61,205 bases of DNA from JAISFI01 sp031553775 (GCA_031553775.1 JAVBLA010000006.1:1-61205), one strand, 5' to 3'. Counted from the first letter of the stretch, positions 15,275-25,725 are shown. Program-made: numbers and translations. Notes: generated from the sequence alone by a model not told the origin.

Positions 15275-18200
15275 ATGATGTCGAAATACGTTTGGACTTG
15301 CTGTTTCCTGTTCTGGCAGATATCTCTGACAGCCGGAGATATTTTCCATGAGCGGATTATTTCTTTTGAAGAAGATGAGCTGATGACCGGTTGGCATACC
15401 GAAAATTTGTCGGGACAGGAAGAGCACACTATACATCGTGATTCATTTCTTTACCGTCATGGAATATCTTCTTTGCAATGGGACTGGCAGGCGGGCGATC
15501 GCCTGATCCTGAATCATCCCATTGGCTTCATTAAGGCAGACCCGACAGGAAAAGATACTTATTTATCTACATTTGTTGTTTGGATTTATAACGAAATTCC
15601 GATGGAAGACCATCTCACCTTCCGGTTCGGTAAAGGCGACCGGGTAGATTGCAGCTTCGATTTCGGGCTTCAGTTCAAAGGATGGCGGGCTGCCTGGGTC
15701 TGTTTCGAACGCGATATGCAGGGAAAGCCACAACCGGATATGGACCGGATGACGATTCTGTCACCTTCTTCCCGGCCACATGGCACTTTCTACCTGGATC
15801 ATATTATTCTTTCTACTTTATCCGATAGCCGTTATCAGACTCCTGATTTCCAGGCACCTTTTGTCAATGCCCATACCCAGAGTCACTGGCTGTCTTTATT
15901 GAAATATTCGAAAGAAAAACCGGATGGGAAGGAGTTTCACCCTGTGACAACCTCCGAGAAAGAAGATATTGCCCGGCTGGAAAAGCGTTTTTTTGAAGAT
16001 ATTTGCGAAAAAAAAATCGTTGTGAGCGAACAAACTATCGATTCCCTCCGGAGGTCGGTCGATCGGTATCATATCCGGATCAAAGACGGAAAAGTGAGCG
16101 GAGATCCCATCTGGTTTGTCCGTTTTACGGAAGTCTACGAACGTTTCGCACCGGAATGGTCTCATTGGTATGATAAAAGTACTCAAAGTTTAGATAAATA
16201 TTTCGACTTGATGCTACAAGTGGCCTGTGCTTATCATCAGGCGACAGGAAGTGTACAGAAACAGCAATTGCAGATCCTGTTCATGCGGCTTTATCTGCAT
16301 ATCGAAGAACAGGGCATAGCTGCCGGGAGTGGTTTGGGAACCATTCATCATTCCGGTTACAGTTTCCGGTCGTTCTATCCGGCGCTTTACCTGATGAGGG
16401 AGATTTTAGAAGAGAATGATAAACGGGAAAGCGCCGTGCAGGCCATGCAGTGGTTTGCTGCTACCGGAGAGATATTTATTAGACCGGATCAACCCGGGAT
16501 CGATATGGATGCATTCAACACAACTGCTCCGGGACGTTTAGCCAGTATCCTGATGATGAAAGACAGTCCTGAGAAAGTGGCATACCTGCGGTATTTTGTC
16601 CGCTGGGCCGACAATGGCCTGCAACCTTCCAGGGGACTGATGGATGCATTCAAGATAGACGGAGCCGTGTACCATCATTGTAATAACTATCCGGCTTATG
16701 GGATCGGGGGAATTGCCGGCGCTTCGCATCTGATCTATTTCTTTTCAGGTACGGATTTCCGTTTTTCGGAGAAGGGACATCAGACGTTGAAAAACGCCAT
16801 GCAGATTATGCGTTTTTACTGCAATACCCAGGAATGGCCGGTCTCCATTTCCGGAAGACATCCGAAAGGAACAGAAAAACTGATTCCGGAATCTTATGCT
16901 TTGATGGCATTGTCAGGTACTCCGGACGGTCACAAACCGATAGATGAAGAAATGGCGCGTACTTATCTGCGCCTGACAAAATATGACCGGAAATCATCTT
17001 TATACCGGACCCGGTTCCTGTCGATGGGATTTACTCCGGAAGAGGATCCCCAGGGTAATATTACAGTGAATTATGCTTGTCTGAATGTGCATCGCCGGGA
17101 TTATTGGATGGCAGCCGCTCATGGGTTCAGCCGTTACTTGTGGGCCGACGAGCATTATATCGGAGCTAATCTTTACGGAAGATACCTGTCGTATGGCAGC
17201 CTGTTTATCCTGACCGGGAAGTGGGATGCCCTGATTACGAACGAAACAAGCGGTTTTCAGCAGAAGGGCTGGGACTGGAACCGTATTCCCGGTACGACTG
17301 CCATTCATTTACCGCTAGACCAACTCAAAGCCGATATACTGAATGTGGATACCCATTCGGGGTATGAGGAAATGCTCTATTCGGATGAGGCTTTTGCCGG
17401 GGGGCTTTCCCAGGAGGAAAACAACGGCCTGTTTGCTATGAAACTGCATGAGCATGATAAATATAACGGCTCACTACGCGCCCGGAAATCGATTTTCTTC
17501 TTTAACGGAATGATCGTCTGCCTTGGTTCAGACATCGAAAATACGGTTTCCGGGTATCCTACCAGGACTACCCTGTACCAGAAGGCTTTGAACAGTCCGG
17601 CAGATACTACCTGGAAAGATGAGGAAAAATTGTTTTCATTGGCAGAAAGCACTTGTCAAACAACCGGAAATTACCTGATAGATAATATCCGTACCGGCTA
17701 TTACGTTCCCGGAGGACAGCAATTGACCCTTTCCCGCCAAAAGCAATATTCCCGGGATCAGGCCTCGGATGAACCGACCGAGGGTTTATTTGCTTCTGCC
17801 TGGATAGAACACGGACCGGCTCCTTCCGGCGCCTCTTATGAGTATTCGGTTTTTCCGGAAACAACTCCGGAGTATATGCAATCGGTTGCTTCCCGGATGA
17901 AAAACAGGGAAACAGCTATGTATGAGATTTTAAGAAAAGATAATCAGGCGCACATCGTCAGGGATCCGGAGACAAAAACTACTGCGTATGTTTTGTTTGA
18001 ACCGGAGCAGTCTTTTGAAAATCAATTGGTTGGAAAAGTCGATTCGGCCTGCCTGATGATGGTAAGGGAAACAGAACAGGGTTGTGTGGTTTCTCTCTGT
18101 GATCCTGATTTACGTTTGTATCAAGGCCCTTCCGATGAAGCTTATGATGAGGCGGGGAAAAGGGTGGAACGTAGTATCTATTCCCGTCCCTGGATCGATC

Positions 18201-18361
18201 ATGAAAGTATTCCCTCTAAGATCCGGGTTACAATCAAAGGAAAGTGGAATATCAAAGAAACAGATTATTGCAAGCTTATTTCTTCGGATCCAAACGATAC
18301 CGTGCTCGAGTTTTTCTGTCAGGACGGACTCAGCAGGGAGGTAGAATGTATTCGTTTATAA
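15275..18361 (+). CDS. chondroitin sulfate ABC-type lyase, PL8 (first of three)
   Basis: A 1028-residue exported polysaccharide lyase cleaving chondroitin/dermatan sulfate-type glycosaminoglycans by beta-elimination. Signal peptide about 1-20. An N-terminal lyase beta-sandwich (about 25-185) is followed by a helical toroid and C-terminal beta domains. Counting against Proteus vulgaris chondroitinase ABC I from memory, the tetrad is conserved: H468 and Y475 (VYHHCNNYPAY), R528 (SGRHP) and E626 (LWADEHY). GWDWNRIPGTTAIHLP and SAWIEHG are further family blocks. There is no T9SS tail and no lipobox, so a periplasmic location is likely. A gap of 10 bp separates it from the next PL8 gene, which makes an operon likely. 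Confidence 0.9.
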   Translation: MMSKYVWTCCFLFWQISLTAGDIFHERIISFEEDELMTGWHTENLSGQEEHTIHRDSFLYRHGISSLQWDWQAGDRLILNHPIGFIKADPTGKDTYLSTFVVWIYNEIPMEDHLTFRFGKGDRVDCSFDFGLQFKGWRAAWVCFERDMQGKPQPDMDRMTILSPSSRPHGTFYLDHIILSTLSDSRYQTPDFQAPFVNAHTQSHWLSLLKYSKEKPDGKEFHPVTTSEKEDIARLEKRFFEDICEKKIVVSEQTIDSLRRSVDRYHIRIKDGKVSGDPIWFVRFTEVYERFAPEWSHWYDKSTQSLDKYFDLMLQVACAYHQATGSVQKQQLQILFMRLYLHIEEQGIAAGSGLGTIHHSGYSFRSFYPALYLMREILEENDKRESAVQAMQWFAATGEIFIRPDQPGIDMDAFNTTAPGRLASILMMKDSPEKVAYLRYFVRWADNGLQPSRGLMDAFKIDGAVYHHCNNYPAYGIGGIAGASHLIYFFSGTDFRFSEKGHQTLKNAMQIMRFYCNTQEWPVSISGRHPKGTEKLIPESYALMALSGTPDGHKPIDEEMARTYLRLTKYDRKSSLYRTRFLSMGFTPEEDPQGNITVNYACLNVHRRDYWMAAAHGFSRYLWADEHYIGANLYGRYLSYGSLFILTGKWDALITNETSGFQQKGWDWNRIPGTTAIHLPLDQLKADILNVDTHSGYEEMLYSDEAFAGGLSQEENNGLFAMKLHEHDKYNGSLRARKSIFFFNGMIVCLGSDIENTVSGYPTRTTLYQKALNSPADTTWKDEEKLFSLAESTCQTTGNYLIDNIRTGYYVPGGQQLTLSRQKQYSRDQASDEPTEGLFASAWIEHGPAPSGASYEYSVFPETTPEYMQSVASRMKNRETAMYEILRKDNQAHIVRDPETKTTAYVLFEPEQSFENQLVGKVDSACLMMVRETEQGCVVSLCDPDLRLYQGPSDEAYDEAGKRVERSIYSRPWIDHESIPSKIRVTIKGKWNIKETDYCKLISSDPNDTVLEFFCQDGLSREVECIRL

Positions 18362-18371
18362 AATTAATATC

Positions 18372-21290
18372 ATGAGAAGAATTTTATTTTTTACGGCACT
18401 TATTGCTACGGTATTGCCGGTATATACCCAGATACAGTCTGACTTTGAGAAAGAAATTCCTGCCAATTGGCAGGTTGCCCAGGGAGGTGAAATTTCGCTG
18501 TCGCAGGAGCATTTTAAATCGGGTACATCTTCCTTGCAATGGGATTGGAATGCCAAAAATATTCTGACGGTTACCGCTTCGGAAGAAATGAAAAAGGCCA
18601 TAGAGGCCGACGGGCATTTAATGTGCTGGTTTTATAACGAGAAACCGGTGAATGCTCCTTTAGTCATTTCTTTTTCAGGAAATGGGAAAACACAATATAT
18701 GTTTAACTTCAATTTGGCCTTCTCCGGCTGGAGGGCCTGCTGCATTAACTTCGACCAGATGCTCGGTGAGAAAGACCGCTCGGTTGTAGATCGCATGCAG
18801 ATCATGGCTCCCAGACAAGGGGAAGGCCGGTTGTTTATCGACCGCTTATCGTTTAATACTACTAAATTGAATCGTTTGGGAAGTGATGCCCAGATGCCCT
18901 GGCTGGCTCCGGACAAAAATATTTCCCGTTGGCTGGGCTTGTGGTACCGGTATATTACCTGGGAATACGATATTCCTTTGGAATCTTCCGTATCTCCTGC
19001 ACAGAAACAATATTTCGACCTGATATTCGCCCGTATCCAGGAAAGTATCAAAGGGGCGAAACCGAGCGTGGACCGTATGACGAAAGCCAAAGGCCGGTAT
19101 GAAGAATACCGGATTAAACGGAATGGAAAGAATATTACCGGCAAACCGATTGTGATGAGTTTCGATAAAACGGATAATGATTTTAACCTGGCACAGGCAG
19201 CATCTGTATTACTCGAACTGGCGCGTGTGTGGCATCATTCGAACGACCAGTCGTTCATTGAAATGTACATAAACCTCTTAGATCACCTGATCGACCAGGG
19301 ATTCGATATCGGAAGCCACATGGGATCGGTAGATCATTATGGATATGCCTTTCGTGATATTGCTCCTTCCATGGTGCTGATGCGTCCTGCGCTGGAAGCT
19401 ACCGGCCGGTTGGAATATTGTTCCCGGATTATAGGCTATTGGTCAGATTTGCAGATCAACCGGAAATCGCCGGATGAAGTGCAGATTGAAGGGTATTGTG
19501 ATATCTGGAATACACAGCTTCCTTCTAAAGTAATGGCGATAGCGCTGATGAAGGATGGCCCTGAGAAATGGAGGGAATATCTTTTGCTGAACCGCTGGAC
19601 CAGTCGCTCGTTGGCATATACTCCCGGTACTTTCGGCGGAATCAAACCCGATGGAACGGTATTCCATCATTGGGGCATTTATATGGGATATGCCGTACCA
19701 GCTTTTGCCGGTTTGGGTAATTATGTACAGTGGACGAATCATACCCCTTTCCAGTTGACCGATGAGGCTTTGTCCATTCTGGGTAGGACTCTGCTCGAAA
19801 ACCGCTTTTTTATGCAGAAAAACTACTGGGGATTCGGTATCTGCGGACGGGCTCCGTTAGACGGGGAACTGGCCGGTAATGCCCTGCAATGCTTCGGCCA
19901 TGTGGCCAATGCAGGCGAACCGTTTACCGGCAATGATGTCTGGAAAGAACTGGCGGAAGCTTATCTCCGATTGGGGGGAAAAGACATAGACCTGACACGC
20001 AAGTTTATGGGACAGTTAGTCAGCGCGGAAAGATCTCCGCAAGGAAACCGTACTTACAACTATGCAGCTTTGGGAGTACACCGTCGCAACGATTGGGCGG
20101 TTTTCCTCAAAGCCTATAACAAACATGTCTGGTCGACCGAGATCTACACCACAGAAAATCGTTTCGGCCGTTATATCAGCTATGGTACGGCGCAGATCGT
20201 ATCCAAAGACTCCCCGAGAGAGTGTGGTTTCCGTTCGGAAGGCTGGGACTGGAACCGTTTTCCGGGAGCGACCACTATTCATTTGCCTTTAGATATCCTG
20301 AATCCTCCGGTGAAAGGGACGGTGGTTATTTTATCTCCGGAAAAATTAGGAGGTGCATCTAGCCTGGAAAATAAAGATGGTTTGTTGGGAATGATCCTGC
20401 AGGAACCCGACCGGCCTCATTTCAATCCGTCGTTCCGGGCCTATAAATCTATTTTCTGTTTCGATAACCTGATGGTTTTCCTGGGATCGGGAATCTCAAA
20501 CGAGAACAGGGAGTATCCTACAGAAACCACTTTGTTCCAATATGCCCTGAATGGCAAAAAGGATCCTATTCTTTACAACCGTAAGAAGATAGATAGCTTT
20601 CCGTTTGAAGTAAAGGCAGATCAGGCGCAGAAAAATATTCTTGCAGATCCTGCCGGCAATTATTATTTCGTTCCTGAGGGACAATCTTTAATGATCGAAC
20701 GGAAAGAACAAACTTCCAGGGATCACCGGGACCGGGAAGATACGAAAGGACTGTTTACATCTGCCTGGATTGCTCACGGGGCGGCTCCACAACAGGCATC
20801 GTACCATTATGCCGTGTTGGTGCAACCTTCCGACATGCAGGCCGACGGTTTTGTGAATCAGGTTATGAAAAACGAATGGCCTTATCAGGTATGGAAACAG
20901 GATAATCAGGCGCATGTGGTAGAATCGAAAGCGACATCGACTATGGCTTACGTGCTTTTTGAGCCTACTAAGAATCTGAATATCGGCAATCTGAATAGCA
21001 CCAGTTCGGAATGTTTTGTGATGTTTCGCTCTAAAGGCGGAGGAAAAGCCTTGATGAGCGTTTGCCATCCTCATCTGAATCTTCCTTTGGATAAAATGGA
21101 AGGACCGAACGAACGGGCGATCTATGCTCCTTCACAACCCATTGAAATAGAAGTAGAAATTAAGGGAGAATGGAGTCTCCCTCCTGCAGATAATTATCAG
21201 TTCTCCATTACGAAAGAAGGAAATACCCGGATCCGGGTGACTTGCGTCAATGGAATGCCGGTAGAAATGCAATTAACAGAAGGACGATGA
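18372..21290 (+). CDS. chondroitin sulfate ABC-type lyase, PL8 (second of three)
   Basis: A 972-residue paralogue of the preceding gene. Signal peptide about 1-19 (ending PVYTQ). It is the copy closest to Proteus chondroitinase ABC in the active site: H433 and Y440 (FHHWGIYMGY), R493 (CGRAP), E590 (VWSTEIYTTENRFGRY), then GWDWNRFPGATTIHLP and SAWIAHG. No T9SS tail, so probably periplasmic. The stop codon overlaps the start of the third PL8 gene (ATGA), pointing to translational coupling. Confidence 0.92.
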   Translation: MRRILFFTALIATVLPVYTQIQSDFEKEIPANWQVAQGGEISLSQEHFKSGTSSLQWDWNAKNILTVTASEEMKKAIEADGHLMCWFYNEKPVNAPLVISFSGNGKTQYMFNFNLAFSGWRACCINFDQMLGEKDRSVVDRMQIMAPRQGEGRLFIDRLSFNTTKLNRLGSDAQMPWLAPDKNISRWLGLWYRYITWEYDIPLESSVSPAQKQYFDLIFARIQESIKGAKPSVDRMTKAKGRYEEYRIKRNGKNITGKPIVMSFDKTDNDFNLAQAASVLLELARVWHHSNDQSFIEMYINLLDHLIDQGFDIGSHMGSVDHYGYAFRDIAPSMVLMRPALEATGRLEYCSRIIGYWSDLQINRKSPDEVQIEGYCDIWNTQLPSKVMAIALMKDGPEKWREYLLLNRWTSRSLAYTPGTFGGIKPDGTVFHHWGIYMGYAVPAFAGLGNYVQWTNHTPFQLTDEALSILGRTLLENRFFMQKNYWGFGICGRAPLDGELAGNALQCFGHVANAGEPFTGNDVWKELAEAYLRLGGKDIDLTRKFMGQLVSAERSPQGNRTYNYAALGVHRRNDWAVFLKAYNKHVWSTEIYTTENRFGRYISYGTAQIVSKDSPRECGFRSEGWDWNRFPGATTIHLPLDILNPPVKGTVVILSPEKLGGASSLENKDGLLGMILQEPDRPHFNPSFRAYKSIFCFDNLMVFLGSGISNENREYPTETTLFQYALNGKKDPILYNRKKIDSFPFEVKADQAQKNILADPAGNYYFVPEGQSLMIERKEQTSRDHRDREDTKGLFTSAWIAHGAAPQQASYHYAVLVQPSDMQADGFVNQVMKNEWPYQVWKQDNQAHVVESKATSTMAYVLFEPTKNLNIGNLNSTSSECFVMFRSKGGGKALMSVCHPHLNLPLDKMEGPNERAIYAPSQPIEIEVEIKGEWSLPPADNYQFSITKEGNTRIRVTCVNGMPVEMQLTEGR

Positions 21291-24200
21291 AAAAGCTGTT
21301 TATATATAGTTTATTTTTGCTGCTATATTTTCGTGTAGCGGCACAATCGACATTCGATTTTGAATCGACTACAGTTCCGTCGCAATGGACAGGAATGAAT
21401 GGAACCGTTTTATCTGTCGACGACCGCCATACCAAGGATGGAACGAAATCGTTGAAGTGCACTTTGCCTGCTAACGGGATGGTCAGACTCACTCTGTCGG
21501 CACAGACTTCTTCCAACCGGATAGTCGTTTTTCCGGTATATTCGGAAGTAGCCTCCAATGATACACTTGTTTTTTTGCATTACGACAGCAATGGAACTTT
21601 ACGGCAGAAAGGGCACATGGTCCTGAATTTTACCGGATGGAGACCTTATCACCGGCATTTGTATCATGATTTCGGGGGTAAAGGCTGGTATGGTTATAAA
21701 AGGCTGGATATTGTGTATCGTCCGAAGCAATCAGGTGCCGGTGTTACCATTTGGATGGATAATGTCAATGCACAGGCTTCTTATTCAGGTGTTTATCAGC
21801 AACGGGTGCCGGGACCGCAGGATATAGTCGATTACCAGGCCGGTCAGTTTGTTGGTGACTATACTGATTTGAGTTACTTAGAGGCCTCTATACATACGGT
21901 TCCGGCTGCTCCGGAATCTTCATCGGCAGAACAGACAGATTATAATATCGTTAAACAGCAATTTACTTTCGGGGAGAGTTATATCCGTTCTTCGTCTTCC
22001 GCTGCAGATGCCCGGGTATATTTGTCAGAAGCCAAATGCAATGAAGCGAAAACATTCGTCGGTGGCCTGAATCTGCAAACAATGTCCGACGGTTCTGTTA
22101 ACGGAAAAGGAATTGCTTTTCCCCTGGATCCCAATACGGTTTTACAATATTCATTTCATGTGCTGGCCTTGTCTTATGGAGTACAAAGTCTTCAGGATGA
22201 TGGGGCAAAAACGATGCTGTTAGATTTTACCCGATACCTCATAGACCAGGGTATTGCCTTTGGCGGGCCTGTTTATTTAGCCAATTCCAATTACAGTGTT
22301 TCCCGCCAGTTTTTACTCGGTTTTCTTCATGCCATACCGGTTTACCGGAATGAAGACGAGGTGTTGGCCGACCGGGTGGAAGAGATGCTTCGATATACCT
22401 ACAACTATGGTCAGGTATACGGGCCTCTGAAACCTGGTCTTTCAACAGATTATATTCATATTAAAAGTAAATTTCTGTTTGCTTTGGCTGATCTGCGGAC
22501 TGGTATCGATGAGAAAGTCCGGGATGTTCACGCCATCAAAAAACTATATGAAGATTTTACGGACCCGACTATCGGAGTATTAGACGGGATCAAACCTGAC
22601 GGAACAGGTTATCATCATAATGCCATGCACAATGCCTACATGTACGCTTTTTCTACCTGGATTTCCGATATGTTTAAATTATATCAGACTGAATTCCGGG
22701 TTTCCGAAGAAGCTTACCGGAATGTGCATCTGTTCAATACTTCGCATTACCTGCAAACAGCCAATGACGGATCGACCGCCTTTTATGCGAATGCTTCCTG
22801 TGGCAGGGCGCCTTTCAGTCTGGCGGCCAAGGTGACGAAGGGTAACTTGGACCAGTTCAAAACAATGGGCAGCCTATACAGTTCTGAAACTGTAAATAAA
22901 GTGAATGGTATGTATAATTACTTTTTTACCCCACAATCTCCACTTGTTGAAGACCTCGATGGATTTCACCAGTTGAACTACGGAATGCTGGGGATATACC
23001 GCCGGAATGACTGGGTAGCCAGCATGCGCGGATTATCTTCCCAATTGTGGGGAACGGAAATTTATGATGGCGCCAATGTCTTCGGTCGTTACCAGAGTTA
23101 CGGTTCCCTGGAAATCATGTACAATGGAAGTGATGTTTTGAAACGAAGTGGTTATCCGTCTTCCTCTTCGGAACCCTGGGATTGGAATGTCATCCCCGGA
23201 ACAACTACGGTACATTTAGACTGGAAAAAACTGGCTCCGAATACTACACGGGCCGATGAGTATCAGTCCGGAAATTTCGCAGGATCTGTCTCTGCCGGAA
23301 AAACGGGCGTTTTTGCCCTGGAATTTGTGGAAAAGGCCAATTATTACACTATGAATCTGTTAACTTTCCGGAAATCGGTTTTTGCCACAGACGATCTGCT
23401 GATCTGCTTAGGCTCTGGTATTTCCAGCGGAAACCAGACAGACCGGACGGCTACTAATCTTTTTCAGACGATACTCTCTGCCTCTACCGGGGATCTCTAT
23501 GTTGACAGTCAGACAGCTTCACCTTCTTCATTGAATACTACTTTGGCGAAAGATGCAGACCACTGGCTGGTAAATCCTTCCGGAACCGCTTATTTTATTC
23601 CTTCCGGAAATGACCAGGTTACCGTATTCCGGGGAAACCAGACCAGTCCCAATCAGAATAATAAGTATAATGCGGCTACTTTTACCACTGCAACAAACCA
23701 GGCAGCCAAAGCCTGGATCGATCACGGTACGTATCCATATAATAAGAAATATCATTTTGTGGTAGCGCCGGGGACTTCTCCTGCCGTTATGCCCACGCTT
23801 GCCCCATCCTTACATTCGGGAGGAGGAATCTATACCATACTTGTACAGCAAACCAATGCCCATATTGTCCGTTTCGACCAACAGGAACAAACGGCTTATG
23901 CTGTTTTCAGCAGGTACCAGAACCTGACAGAAGGACCGGTAAAAACGCTGGAAAATCCCTGCCTGATGGTTGCGGATGAAAGCAAGGAAAACCATCTGAC
24001 ACTACATGTTTGCAGTCCTGATCTGGTAGATGAACCAAGTACTGTGGAACTTTTGCTGAAGGATGAATGGAAATTACCCGCCGCTCTTCAGAACGTTCAG
24101 GTAACTATTCCCGCACCGGGAGAAACGCGTGTGGTTTTGACGCTTAAACAAGGTCTGAAGACGACCGTTGAATTGATAAAAAAGTCTTCTTCATTAATTG

Positions 24201-24454
24201 ATGATCCGGATTTGGACGCATTTTCAATATCTTATAATTCGTCTGCACAAATGATCTGTATTTTCAATTCATCCGGAAAAATACTCAGGGATGTTTGTCT
24301 AATGGATATTTCTGGAAGGATTCTTAAGCACTGGCAAAATCTTGCATCGCAGCAGGAACAGTTATTTGTTCCCGGAATACCCTCCGGAGTCTATCTGTTG
24401 AGTCTGCAAAAAGACAGCGGACAGCTGATTGTGAGGAAGATAAGTGTTAAATAA
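21287..24454 (+). CDS. PL8 family lyase with T9SS sorting domain (third of three)
   Basis: A 1055-residue divergent PL8 protein. The start is ATG 21287, which overlaps the previous stop and opens a clean signal peptide (MKKLFIYSLFLLLYFRVAAQ). The active-site tetrad is kept in a changed setting: H444 and Y451 (YHHNAMHNAY), R507 (CGRAP), E591 (LWGTEIYDGANVFGRY); WDWNVIPGTTTVH follows. Unlike the two upstream copies it ends in a T9SS-type sorting domain (about 975-1055, ending QLIVRKISVK), so it should be surface-attached or released. Different H-to-Y surroundings suggest a different glycan preference (inference). Confidence 0.9.
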   Translation: MKKLFIYSLFLLLYFRVAAQSTFDFESTTVPSQWTGMNGTVLSVDDRHTKDGTKSLKCTLPANGMVRLTLSAQTSSNRIVVFPVYSEVASNDTLVFLHYDSNGTLRQKGHMVLNFTGWRPYHRHLYHDFGGKGWYGYKRLDIVYRPKQSGAGVTIWMDNVNAQASYSGVYQQRVPGPQDIVDYQAGQFVGDYTDLSYLEASIHTVPAAPESSSAEQTDYNIVKQQFTFGESYIRSSSSAADARVYLSEAKCNEAKTFVGGLNLQTMSDGSVNGKGIAFPLDPNTVLQYSFHVLALSYGVQSLQDDGAKTMLLDFTRYLIDQGIAFGGPVYLANSNYSVSRQFLLGFLHAIPVYRNEDEVLADRVEEMLRYTYNYGQVYGPLKPGLSTDYIHIKSKFLFALADLRTGIDEKVRDVHAIKKLYEDFTDPTIGVLDGIKPDGTGYHHNAMHNAYMYAFSTWISDMFKLYQTEFRVSEEAYRNVHLFNTSHYLQTANDGSTAFYANASCGRAPFSLAAKVTKGNLDQFKTMGSLYSSETVNKVNGMYNYFFTPQSPLVEDLDGFHQLNYGMLGIYRRNDWVASMRGLSSQLWGTEIYDGANVFGRYQSYGSLEIMYNGSDVLKRSGYPSSSSEPWDWNVIPGTTTVHLDWKKLAPNTTRADEYQSGNFAGSVSAGKTGVFALEFVEKANYYTMNLLTFRKSVFATDDLLICLGSGISSGNQTDRTATNLFQTILSASTGDLYVDSQTASPSSLNTTLAKDADHWLVNPSGTAYFIPSGNDQVTVFRGNQTSPNQNNKYNAATFTTATNQAAKAWIDHGTYPYNKKYHFVVAPGTSPAVMPTLAPSLHSGGGIYTILVQQTNAHIVRFDQQEQTAYAVFSRYQNLTEGPVKTLENPCLMVADESKENHLTLHVCSPDLVDEPSTVELLLKDEWKLPAALQNVQVTIPAPGETRVVLTLKQGLKTTVELIKKSSSLIDDPDLDAFSISYNSSAQMICIFNSSGKILRDVCLMDISGRILKHWQNLASQQEQLFVPGIPSGVYLLSLQKDSGQLIVRKISVK

Positions 24455-24577
24455 TAGCCCTGTACGAAACAGGTATTCTTTTCGCACAATTTAGATACGC
24501 CTTCGAGGTTCGGGTATATTTACTTTGTAGTATGATTTACAAACTAAAAAAGAGTAATAATTTTAAATTGAAATGAC

Positions 24578-25489
24578 ATGAAAAAGAATTTACTACTGAT
24601 GTTAATCCTGTTGGTTGCAGCGGCCGGTGTCAATGCACAGATTAATTTGTTAACCAAAGGAGATTTTGAAGGACTTGCTACATTGCATCAGCCTGCGGAA
24701 CCGGGGGGAAGTCCCATTATATGGACCAACAGCAATCCTAACGCACCATATGTAAGTGCGAATTTTAATTTTTCGCCGGGGGATGACAACTGGAGATTGA
24801 AAAAGTCTAATACAGGTTATATCAAATCGGATTTTTATGAGGATGCTTACCAGGGAACTCAGGCCTTGAAATTACTTATCAATAAAAATTATTCACAGCC
24901 GAGTTGGTATAACAACGCTGTTTACAAAGCTTTTGCTGCCGATAAAAACACAAAATACACCGTGAAATTATGGGCGAAAGGAAATGGTAAAATTTATCCG
25001 CAGTTTTTTACCAAAAGCGTTCCGATCGGAGGGCAACCATCCAAAACTCCGGCTACTACGGATACCTGGGAATTGATGGAATTTACCTTAGATGTGGCTG
25101 CAAGAACAGCTTCCGGAGCAAATGATGCCGTAGCCGAAGCCGATTATGCCGGTGCAACTGTTTTTGCCATCGGAATGGTAACCGTAGCTGATTATGTTAC
25201 TGTGGAAACATTTACTGCTATAGACAATGTGGAAATAATTGATGCAGCCGATACCGGTTTGAATGGCCCGGATGCTCCTGCTACTGCAGTTTATGTAAAT
25301 GATAAAACGGTTTATTTTGACCTTCCGGAAGATTCAAAAGTTTCCGTATATAACAGTATGGGAAGTTTAGTGAAATCTGTTGGTGTTGCAGTCGGCGAGT
25401 CGCTGCCTTTGAAAGATTTTAATGGGCTTCATATTCTAAAGATTGAGACTTTTAATGGTGTTGACACTCACAAAATTATGTTGAAATAG
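24578..25489 (+). CDS. secreted carbohydrate-binding-like protein with T9SS tail
   Basis: A 303-residue protein: signal peptide 1-20 (ending GVNAQ), a jelly-roll domain of CenC/galactose-binding type (about 22-215: NLLTKGDFEGL opening, LWAKGNGKIYPQFF, AIDNVEII closing strand), and a T9SS-type sorting domain (about 230-303, ending THKIMLK). No catalytic residues are evident. It lies 123 bp after the PL8 operon and may bind the same glycans (inference). A TTACTTTG box near 24520, one mismatch from consensus, may be its own promoter. Confidence 0.8.
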   Translation: MKKNLLLMLILLVAAAGVNAQINLLTKGDFEGLATLHQPAEPGGSPIIWTNSNPNAPYVSANFNFSPGDDNWRLKKSNTGYIKSDFYEDAYQGTQALKLLINKNYSQPSWYNNAVYKAFAADKNTKYTVKLWAKGNGKIYPQFFTKSVPIGGQPSKTPATTDTWELMEFTLDVAARTASGANDAVAEADYAGATVFAIGMVTVADYVTVETFTAIDNVEIIDAADTGLNGPDAPATAVYVNDKTVYFDLPEDSKVSVYNSMGSLVKSVGVAVGESLPLKDFNGLHILKIETFNGVDTHKIMLK

Positions 25490-25510
25490 TTTTTTTTGGT
25501 TCTTTAAGAA

Positions 25511-25556
25511 AGGCTCAAAGACATTCTGATGAATTTCAGTGTTTTTGGGCTTTTTT
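25511..25556 (+). terminator. intrinsic terminator after 24578-25489
   Basis: A stem with G-U pairs (GGCTCAAA near 25512 with TTTGGGCT near 25544, then ACA/TGT and CTGA/TCAG) ends in TTTTTT. Confidence 0.6.
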
Positions 25557-25633
25557 ATTGCACATTGGGGGCTAAGGGAATGTTTTTTTGTGTAAAAACA
25601 TTTTGAATAAAAATACTTTCTGTATCTTTTTTT

Positions 25634-25724
25634 GCTGCGCCAAAAAAAGGTACCAAAAAAAGGCGCTTCGTCAAAACGAACTTGCTCAATCGCTACGCTC
25701 TTTCACTTCAAACAGCGTTTTGAC
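25634..25724 (-). repeat. dispersed hairpin repeat, copy A (inverted orientation)
   Basis: Outer stem GTCAAAACG / CGTTTTGAC (25670-25678 with 25716-25724). On the minus strand it encloses CTGTTTGA at the 5' side and AGTT at the 3' side, the same internal blocks as copies B and C, but with a different stem sequence and apical hairpin. Next to it is GCGCC...GGCGC (25637-25666). Confidence 0.6.
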
Positions 25725-25725
25725 A

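Noticed and set aside
17260..17280. Lys before GWDWNR in the first PL8 lyase as a lost catalytic Glu
   Set aside because: Counting from the known Arg of the Proteus enzyme places the catalytic Glu in the earlier W-x-x-E-x-Y block, which is intact (E626).
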